The notes under the pieces are model-generated. The model was not told the DNA's origin, did no database searches, and saw only the letters and a list, made by a program, of their open reading frames with translations. 13,635 bases of DNA from Parvularia atlantis (Eukaryota; Opisthokonta; Rotosphaerida). Made by a program: the position numbers and the translations under genes. The stretch's first letter is position 1, and each line of letters opens with the position of its first letter. The stretch is from NCBI GenBank assembly GCA_943704415.1, contig CALSCO010001199.1, forward strand, positions 1 through 13,635. The letters are read 5' to 3'. Positions 7,009-13,635 of the stretch are shown here, piece after piece.

Positions 7009-10000
7009 CTACTTCCGCGCGACATTGATACGCACTTGGTGGTCCGCGCCGGCAGATGCAAACTCCCACGCTGCCGACCCGGGCCGCCACGCGACGCGCT
7101 GCACGGCCGCCGTGTGGCACAGCCTGCGCGGCAGTGTGAGCGCAGCGGGCAGCCAGCACGCACAACGCACGGCGCAACAAGCCGGTCCTGCACGCGCCAC
7201 GTCGCATCGCGGCCCTCAAGCACCAACAGCGCACCGCTCTCCAGGCCCACGACGGCCACGTACGCGCCGTCAGACAGCCGCTGCTCGCTCACGTCGAGCG
7301 CCGTGACGCTGCCGTCCAGCTGCAGCGTGCACACGGGCGCGCGCAACGACGCCTCGCTCGGCTCGGGGCCGCACGCCCACACCTGCGACGCGCGTTGAGT
7401 ATCAGCGCACGAGACCATCAGCGCACAGGTCTCGTGCGCACCTTGACGGCGCCGTCGCGCGAGCACGTCAGGAAGTACGCGTCATCAAGCGTGAACGCGC
7501 ACGCCCAGATGATGCGCGCGTGCGCCTTGTCGTTGCGGTGGACCTTGCGCCGCGCGTGCGCACCAGTCTGCCCGTGCCGACCGCACGCGCGTCTCGCTGC
7601 GCACCAGCTGGAAGGCCGTGTCCCCGTGGCGCCGGAACAGCGCAAATGAACGGTCACGGGACACGCTGAGCAGCAGGCGGTCGTCGTGCGAGAAGCGCAT
7701 CTGTGCGGCCAGCCGATGTGAGTTCGCGCACGGCGTGCGCGCGCAAGCGGCACGCGCGTGCCTGCGTAATGGTCAGCGTGTGCGCCAGCGGCAGCGTGCC
7801 GTCCGCGCGGGCGGTGGTGGCGCCGCTCGCCGCGTCACGCTGAAGCGTCCAGGCGCGGATGAGCGCGTGGCTGGCCTGCGTCGCCTTGCACGCCGAGACC
7901 GCCGTGCTGCCACGCCGGTCGCACGCTACCGCGTAGATCTCGTACGGATGGCCATATCTGGTGGAGCAGCGCGGTCAGCCTGCGGGTTCGCGCGCTACAG
8001 CCTGCCCCGGCAGACGCACAGCTTGTCCGTCTCGGCCCACAGCGTCGACTGCAGCAGCTGCTCCTCGACCGGCGGCGACGACAGCGATAGCGACGACGGC
8101 ACGGGCGCGCTGATGAGCGAGTGCGTCAAGTCAAGCTCGCCCGACCCGCCGTCGTCATCGTCGGCCGCAACCGCCGCGGCTGCCGGCACCGCCTTGTTCG
8201 ACAGGCCGAGCGCAGGCGTCGCAGCGCTCTGGGCCGCACCGGCGCGCGCCATCTGCCACCGAGCGCGTGTGAGCGGCGCGGGCCACGCAAGACCGGCATT
8301 GCGCGCACCACCGCCCGGTCGTCTGGCGTCAGGGCCGCGCCCGTGAGCGCCGCAAACGACTCGATGAAGCTCTGCGGCGCGTCAAACAGCCGCAGCACCT
8401 GCACGAATGTCAGGCGACACCGAGCCCACGGACGCTACACGCCTTCTCATCGCCGCCGCTGAGGTACTCGTGCACGCCGCACATGGTCAGGCACTGCAAG
8501 TCGTAGCCGTGCACCTGCGGCCGCGCAATCTCGTGCCACGACCCTCTGGTCACCGGCGCAAAGAGCCGCGCCGTCTGGTCGTCGCTGCCGCGAGAGCGTG
8601 TCGGCGGGGTGCACAGCCACGTGCGGCGCGGCGGCGCACCTGACCGACATGAGGTAGCGGCCGAGGCGATCCCACGCGACGTCGTTCACGGGCCCGTAGT
8701 GGCCGCTCGGCGTGCAGCACGGCTGCCACTGCTCTGCGCCACTGCGCGCGCGTCACCACCAGACGCAGACGTCCGGCTGCACCCACACTCACCTCGCATC
8801 GCCCTGCCGCCGCCACAGGTGCAGCGCGCCGTTGAACCCGTGCGAGAGGATTGCCGCGCCGTCGGGCCCAAACAGCCCGCCGTAGAAACCAAAGACGTTT
8901 TGACCGCCAAAGTCGCCCACACGCACCTGCCGCGCGCAGGCCGTCAGTTTCCCTCACTTGTGCACGCACAAGACGCACCTCGTTGAACCACACGCCCGAC
9001 TCGTCGTGCGGCGCCCAGACCATGAGCGTCTTGTCCATCGACGCCGACAGCAGCCGCGGCGCGTGGCAGCGCTGCCCGGGCGCGCGCGGCACAAACGCGA
9101 CGCTGTAGACCCAGTCATCGTGGCCGATGAGCAGCGCGTCGAGCACGACCGAGAAGACCGCGTCGGGCTCGTCGGGCACGGCAAAGTACTGCGCGCGCGG
9201 CTTCATGGCCAGCCTGCGCCTTGCTGTCAGCGTTGACGTGGCCTGACGTACTGCAACGCCGCCGCACCCCGACTGCTCAAGCGAGCGCAGCAGCTCGTCG
9301 ACCGTCGCGTCCGGCTCGCTCGCCCGCGCCATGGCCGACGCGGCGCTCGGGCGCACCTGCCACAGGCGGATGTAGCGGTCCTGCGACGCGCTCGCCAGGA
9401 CAATCTCGCCGTCTGCACACCGGGACCGTGAGCCGCGCGATGAACCAAGCGCCGCGCACCGTTCAACTGCGCAAACGCGAGCCCGCGCACCCAGTCGTCG
9501 TGCCCGCGCAGCACGGCGACCTCGGTGAACAGCACACCGGGCCCGCCACGCCGCACGTGCAGATGCACGCACGCATCGACGCCGCCCGTCGCAAGCAGCC
9601 AGTCTGTGCCGTGCGACTGTGCACGCCCGGTGTCGAGCAGCGGGTGCAGAGCGAGGGCGAGCGCGTACTTGGTGCCGAGCGGGATCGTCTGCGTGCACGC
9701 GAGGGCTGCTTGCACGCTGTCAGCAACGCGCGGGGGCCGATCGCTCGCGGGCCGCACCGCCCGCCTCGCCGTCCCACGCGCGTACGGTGCCGTCCGCGCT
9801 GGCCGACATGACCGTGATCCACCCGGGTCCCGCCGTCTCGGCCACGGCGAGCGTCTCGACCGCGGCCGTGTGCCCGACGAGCCACTGCGCGTGCACAAAG
9901 GTCTCGCAATCGCGCCTTAGCCGTGCGTCCCGCGCGCTCGCGATGCGACCCAACCTGCGCGCCGTCGTCCCAGCACCACACGCCGACCCGCTGGTCGACC

Positions 10001-10273
10001 GATCCGGACACGAGCACGGGCGGGGCGCGGCCAGGCGCGTCGGGCGGCACGAGGCGCACGCAGTTGACGCGCGCCGTGTGGCCCTGGATCGTGCGCGGAT
10101 CAAAGCCGTGGCCGGGCTGCGCGCACCGCTCGCGTTCAGTTCAACCTGCGCCCCCTTCACAGCGAGCCGCACACCTGCGCGTCCCACAGCGCGATCGCCG
10201 TGCCCACGGCCACCGCAACGACGCCGCCGGCCCAGTCGGCCGCCTGCGGTGTGCGGCTGGATGCGCCGAACAT
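7009..10273 (-). CDS. ELP2: Elongator complex protein 2 (WD40 repeats)
   Basis: Sixteen exons on the minus strand: 10273-10175, 10116-9955, 9884-9758, 9705-9460, 9412-9268, 9213-8979, 8926-8793, 8741-8640, 8584-8443, 8398-8309, 8252-8020, 7957-7762, 7700-7587, 7543-7442, 7382-7171 and 7123-7009. They sum to 2454 nt (817 residues), close to known ELP2 sizes. ELP2 forms two WD40 propellers that hold Elongator together; the complex modifies wobble uridine of tRNAs. Diagnostic blocks are [164 protein letters not shown] and [12 protein letters not shown]. Introns 8399-8442 and 7701-7761 use GC donors. Junction 9885-9954 (donor GTTGGG) is the least certain. Intron 9214-9267 is 54 nt, in frame and stop-free. 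Confidence 0.95.
7405..7439. repeat. Perfect 12-bp inverted repeat inside an ELP2 intron
   Basis: GCGCACGAGACC (7405-7416) and its exact reverse complement GGTCTCGTGCGC (7428-7439) flank an 11-nt loop. ATCAGCGCAC is also directly repeated at 7401-7410 and 7417-7426. The hairpin lies in the intron 7383-7441, and one arm covers the 5' splice site of that intron (donor GTGCGC read on the minus strand from 7441). Confidence 0.9.
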
Positions 10274-10308
10274 TGATGGTTCGGTCGAGTTTCGAGAATC
10301 AGTAACCG
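10274..10308. promoter_or_regulatory. 35-bp gap between divergent ELP2 and Nudix start codons
   Basis: This short segment, somewhat richer in A/T than its surroundings (TTGATGGTTCGGTCGAG and TTTCGAGAATCAGTAACC), separates the ATG of ELP2 (10273, minus) from the first ATG of the Nudix-like gene (10309). A second ATG of the Nudix gene at 10357 would widen the gap to 83 bp. It must include at least part of a bidirectional promoter or both 5' UTRs. Confidence 0.45.
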
Positions 10309-11456
10309 ATGCCGCGCTCTCCCAAGGCGCGCGCGCACGCAAACCGCGCCTTCAGCATGCAGAGCGTGCAGAGCGTGCCCGTGAGCCCGATCACGCACGC
10401 CGCCGAGCCGCTGGGCAAGCGCAGCCTGAGCGACAGCATCGCGGTGCAGCCCGAGCCGGCGCCGATGCGGATCAGCGTGATGCGCCGGCTCACGCGCCGG
10501 ATGACTGAGAACGGGCCCGTGCGCTGGGCCACGCTCTCGGTCGTCTCGCTCGTGACCGTGCTCGTCGCCGGCTGGCTCTACGTCTCGTTCAACTTTGACC
10601 GGGCCATGCCCGCGCCCCTGCTCGCGCTCATCCGCGGCGACAGCGACAGCAAGGCCGGCTACTTTGCGAGCGCGTTCCTCGTGCTCGCGCGAGACCCGGC
10701 CGACGGCGTCGACCACGTCCTCGTCGGCCTCGACTTCCACACGGCCAGGTGGGCCGATTTCGGCGGCCAGCGCGACACGGTGCGCGGGCCCGCCGTGTGT
10801 GCACGTGCGCCGTTGCTGACGCCGCCACGTGCGTGCAGGGCGAGATCGACCCGGTCTACACGGCCTGCCGCGAACTGCACGAGGAGACGGCGGGGATGCT
10901 GCCTCCGATCACCAGCATCGAGGCCTGCGTGCGCCACGCGACCGAGTGCACCCCGGCCAAGGTCGCCTATAGCGTCCCGTCTAAGCACTCGTCCTTCTAC
11001 CAGTACATCCTCGCCGTGCCGTACGCGCCCGCCCTGCCCGTGCACTGGCCGCCGTCGCAGTCGTTCCTGCACCGGCTCGTGCACCCGCACGAGAAGGAGA
11101 AGCTGCAGTGGGTCCGCCGCGACGAGTTTGAGACGTCTGTGCAGGCGTGCTGCGCCGCCGCGCCGCAGGCGATCGACGGCGACAACCACAGTGGCAGCAC
11201 TGAGGCCAGCGTCAAGCGGCCCGCGTGCATCGTCGTCGAGGGCCTGAGCATGCGCCGGACCTTTGTCTCGTCCGTCTGCCGCCTCCTGCGCGAGCACCCG
11301 GACGCGCTCTCGCTCGACGCCGTGCCCGCGCACTGCTACGCCGGCCCGGACGCCCGCGCCGACGACGACGCCGATGCCGTGCCCGTGCACGTCGAGGCCG
11401 TGCCCGTCAACGCCGTGCCGGTCAGCAGCAGCGGCGACCGTGACAGCGCCCAGTGA
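10309..11456 (+). CDS. Membrane-anchored Nudix-hydrolase-like protein
   Basis: Exons are 10309-10779 and 10839-11456, split by a 59-nt intron (GTGCGC, CTGAC, CAG), giving 362 residues. A basic N-terminal tail with RRLTRRM precedes one hydrophobic segment, TLSVVSLVTVLVAGWLYVSF (about 75-94), which suggests a type II anchor with the catalytic domain on the lumenal or outer side. The C-terminal domain has YFASAFLVLARD, DFGGQRD joined by splicing to TGEIDPVYTACRELHEETAG, and later QYILAVPY and EKEKLQWVRRDEF, a Nudix-fold pattern. The box keeps G-x5-E and RE-x2-EE but has one extra residue before RE, and the final Gly is displaced, so it departs from the strict consensus. The intron falls inside the box. 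The substrate is unknown. The C-terminus ends in a short AVPV-type repeat (about 339-356). An alternative start is the ATG at 10357. Confidence 0.75.
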
Positions 11457-11741
11457 GACCGTAGAGACCTTTTCGCGCTTTATGAAGCAAAGTAACTGAC
11501 CCGCTTCTCTCCATTTTCTCTTTTCCGTCTGCGCACTCTGCTCCAGTGAGCGACTCCGCTTTGTTTGCTTTTGCACAAAATGTTTGCAATTCGGCTTTAC
11601 AGGTGTGTAAAAAAGTGCGCGCCTTGTGTCTTTCCAACCATTATGAACCATTATTTCGCCCTCCGGCGGTCTGGACACAGACAACACACAAGACAAGGGA
11701 TGTGCAGGCCGGTCACCGGGCCACCCTCACCGCCACCCAGG
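11457..11741. other. Convergent intergenic region, A/T-richer
   Basis: These 285 bp separate the stops of the Nudix-like gene and the small coiled-coil gene. From about 11460 to 11660 the base composition is clearly less GC-rich than the genes, with T-rich patches (CCATTTTCTCTTTTCC near 11512) and GTGTGTAAAAAAGTG near 11603. AACCATTAT is directly repeated at about 11636 and 11646. The segment fits 3' UTRs; no gene was recognised. Confidence 0.55.
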
Positions 11742-12382
11742 CTAGAAAAAGCCCAGGTGGCGGTGGAGGCGCTCGCGCTTGGCGTCGGCGGCGCCGTTGG
11801 CCGGCAGGCCGTAGTGGGCCAGCAGCTCGTTCAGCTGCTGGCCCGCCACCGCGCCGAGCTGCGCCGCCGTGAACGGCGCCATCGCCGGCGCGGGCAGCAC
11901 CCACCGGGTCGGGTCGCCGGCGCGCGGCGGTTGACGCGACGCCACGTGCCGGTTGTGCGCCCGGGCGTCGTTCTGCGCGTCATGGAGAGTTAGAAGCGCG
12001 AGCGTTTGAGTTATGAGGGATACGCACGTTGTCCAAGCGATCCAGGATCGCCTGCATCTGCTGCTGGTGCTGCTGCTGCGCCGCCTGCATCTGCTGCTGC
12101 GCCGCCTGCAGCTGCACCACGCCGGCCACCAGCTGCTGCAGCTGCTGCGCCTGCAGCACGGCCGGCGCGAGGTCGCCGTCGACCACGGCCTGGGCCGCAG
12201 CCACGGCGGCGTCGACGGCTGCGCGCGCCGCGGGCGTGTAGGCGCCCTTGCGGCAGTCGCCAAGTGCCACCATGGTGAGGATCGACCTGTTCCGGTGGGG
12301 TATATGTCAGATAGTAAGTTTGTTGTAGCGATCGCCCATACGGCACGCACTCGGAGATGGCCTGCTGCTGCTGCTGCGCCAT
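11742..12382 (-). CDS. Small Gln-rich coiled-coil protein, function unknown
   Basis: Exons on the minus strand are 12382-12351, 12286-12028 and 11972-11742, giving 173 residues. The introns of 64 and 55 nt have GTGCGT donors and CAG acceptors, and all phases agree. The protein starts MAQQQQQAISESILTMVALG, continues with an Ala-rich helical part (AVDAAVAAAQAVVDGD), then a Gln-rich segment (about 65-90, with AAQQQMQAAQQQHQQQMQ) likely to form a coiled coil. It ends with NRHVASRQPPRAGDPTRWVLP and a compact helical tail, QQLNELLAHYGLPANG...KRERLHRHLGFF. The tail resembles a conserved helix-turn-helix-like end found in uncharacterised basidiomycete proteins, but I cannot name it. Part of the Gln tract is encoded by a CAG5 run at the 5' end. 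The gene is convergent with the Nudix-like gene. Confidence 0.65.
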
Positions 12383-12898
12383 TGGAGGCTCGCTGCGGGT
12401 GGTCGGGGAGGGAAGCGGGTCGCTGCACGCAGCGGGTCAGCATGCGCAGGCGAAGCGGACGCGGACAGGCGCGGAGGGTGGAAAAGAGGTCGGTGGCGCC
12501 AAGTCAGGTTGCGAGCGCTCCTCCGTGTGCGCTGCAGAGCGAGGCGCGGGCGGGGCGGCGCAAGCAGTGCGGGCAGTGTGCGGGAGCGAAAGTGGCACGC
12601 GGCGCACGGCGGGAGCGGCGCCGAGAAAGACGCAGAGCACGCGCGGCGCGGGCGAAAGAAGAAGGCGGCGCCAAAGAGAACTGAAACTGAGACCGCCAAG
12701 TTGGCGCCGCGCTGCGATTGGTCGCCGCGAGTGTCACACTGGTGGAGCGTCGCCGCGCTGAGGGATCGACCACGTGGATTTCAAAAGTTTGGTTTGGCTC
12801 GCAACCCATCCAATGGCGCACATGGTCGTCACACGTTGGCGGCGGGTCCCGCTGCCGCGTCGAGCGCAAACTCAGCCTGACAGCCTGCCCTGCAACGA

Positions 12899-12966
12899 AA
12901 CCAGTGTTTTGATTATGCGCGCACGCGTGCGCGCACAGTTGCCAACCAGTGTTTCAAACCAGTGTT
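12899..12966. repeat. Three AACCAGTGTT repeats around a 20-nt palindrome
   Basis: Identical copies of AACCAGTGTT lie at 12899-12908, 12944-12953 and 12957-12966. Between the first two is a perfect 20-nt palindrome, TGCGCGCACGCGTGCGCGCA (12916-12935), centred on ACGCGT. The palindrome is alternating purine-pyrimidine throughout, so it could extrude a hairpin or adopt Z-DNA. ACGCGT is also the core of the MBF (MCB) element of fungal G1/S promoters. Confidence 0.85.
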
Positions 12967-13429
12967 GCGCGCACGGAGGCGACTTTCCCGTGTGCGCATG
13001 CTCTCGTGCTTCTGTGCTGCGTGTGGCTGCGCGCCGAGCGCGGCACGGGGGCGCGGCGTGGAGGTGTGGGCGGCATCGCTGCGTGGGACGCTGTTTGTGC
13101 GCGCCAGAACGAAATGACTGCGTGCGCGCACTGCCTGGCCCTCATTCATTGTCGCGTTCGCACGCCTCCTTCTCTCGGCCGTACGGACGCGTTGGCGCAC
13201 AGGACGGTGACGGGACGCCGCGTCTCAGGCTCGCGACTGCGCTGGCGTCTCTGCGGTCGCGGGGCTGGCACTGATCCGTCAGCGGCCCGCGCATCCCCAA
13301 AGATGCTGACCGCCGCTGCTTGAGCCGCACCGCCGCCTCAACGAAAATGGCGCTTTGACGGCAAAGGTGCGTGACCCTGCTGCGCTGCGCTTGCTCGTAG
13401 CACTGAGCATGCCTTCGTCCGCGCCAGCG

Positions 13430-13436
13430 TGAGTCA
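13430..13436 (+). promoter_or_regulatory. Gcn4/AP-1-type site TGAGTCA
   Basis: A perfect TGAGTCA lies about 120 bp upstream of the ATG at 13556. bZIP regulators of the Gcn4 family bind this sequence in fungi. One such heptamer is not strong evidence in 13.6 kb, but its distance from a possible start codon is suitable. Confidence 0.3.
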
Positions 13437-13555
13437 CGCCTGCCGAGACGCGCTCATCTGCCAATGATGCGCAACGACCTGCACGCGCGACACCAGACCA
13501 CTTCCACCCGCACTCTCGACGCCACAAGGTGCGCCTACGTTTCGCACAACATCAT

Positions 13556-13635
13556 ATGCTAAAGCGCGCGCTACTGGCCCGCAGCGTCGCCAAGCTCGCC
13601 CAGGGCCGACTGCGACGCGACTGACCGTCGACCGC
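13556..13635 (+). CDS. Possible 5' end of a gene with mitochondrial-presequence-like start (partial)
   Basis: The ATG at 13556 opens MLKRALLARSVAKLAQGRLR, an amphipathic Arg/Lys-rich stretch without acidic residues that looks like a mitochondrial targeting sequence. The frame meets TGA at 13622, so if the gene is real an intron must begin before that; the sequence ends before this can be tested. CTGAC at 13621 could be a branch point. The surrounding DNA is less GC-rich just upstream (CACAACATCATATGC), as expected for a leader. The call is tentative. Confidence 0.28.

Larger units (their letters stand above)
12383..13555. other. 1.17-kb region without recognisable gene
   Basis: Open frames here on both strands read as Arg/Ala/Ser-rich shadow translations without family motifs and without the splice-linked continuity seen in the other genes. 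The region probably contains the promoter of the small coiled-coil gene and that of a gene starting near 13556. Possible sites are ATTGG (inverted CCAAT) near 12716, CCAAT near 12809, an MluI-type ACGCGT box at 12923-12928 and TGAGTCA (Gcn4/AP-1 type) at 13430-13436. Confidence 0.5.

Noticed and set aside
8550-9698. A 382-residue minus-strand frame
   Set aside because: It is a chance read-through of several ELP2 exons and introns; only 8979-9213 and 9268-9412 are real exon sequence in this frame.
12697-12830. A tRNA gene or other structured RNA in the non-coding right part
   Set aside because: No T-loop GGTTCGANTCC-like sequence or cloverleaf pairing was found on either strand.
12774-13274. 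A 166-residue plus-strand frame
   Set aside because: It has no recognisable motifs, an Arg/Cys/His-rich shadow composition, and crosses the palindrome and repeats.
1-13635. CRISPR array, insertion sequence, or viral or transposon genes
   Set aside because: No regular spaced repeats, transposase, integrase or reverse-transcriptase motifs were seen; the tandem repeats present are short and local.

Overview
This window is most likely nuclear DNA of a GC-rich basidiomycete yeast. The evidence is eukaryotic protein families (CCT2, ELP2, an AIM32/Apd1-like protein, a YAH1-type ferredoxin) cut by many very short introns, mostly 43-74 nt. Donors are usually GTGCGN, the branch point is usually CTGAC or CTCAC, and acceptors are CAG. 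Malassezia-like or Pucciniomycotina lineages would fit, but the sequence alone does not settle which. Single-frame ORFs break at almost every intron, so the gene models were assembled by matching splice sites to family conservation and reading phase.

Layout from left to right: (1) 3' part of a gene whose protein ends in an FHA domain (+, 44-1218); (2) a class IV PLP aminotransferase-like gene (-, 1374-2571), convergent with the first; (3) an AIM32/Apd1-like thioredoxin-fold Fe-S protein (+, from 2591) that appears to run through a 32-nt intron into an adrenodoxin-type [2Fe-2S] ferredoxin ending at 4411; (4) CCT2, the beta subunit of the cytosolic chaperonin (+, 4541-6891, 13 exons); (5) ELP2, the Elongator WD40 subunit (-, 7009-10273, 16 exons); (6) a membrane-anchored Nudix-like protein (+, 10309-11456); (7) a small Gln-rich coiled-coil protein of unknown function (-, 11742-12382); (8) about 1.2 kb with no recognisable gene but with repeats, a 20-nt palindrome and CCAAT/Gcn4-like sites; (9) a possible start of another gene at the right edge (13556).

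The genes are packed in convergent and divergent pairs. Two divergent pairs have start codons only 19 and 35 bp apart. The genes do not form one pathway. The most interesting points are the apparent fusion of an AIM32-like protein to a mitochondrial ferredoxin, the frequent GC-AG introns (5 of about 47 modelled introns), introns as short as 32 nt, and an intron hairpin that buries a 5' splice site in ELP2.
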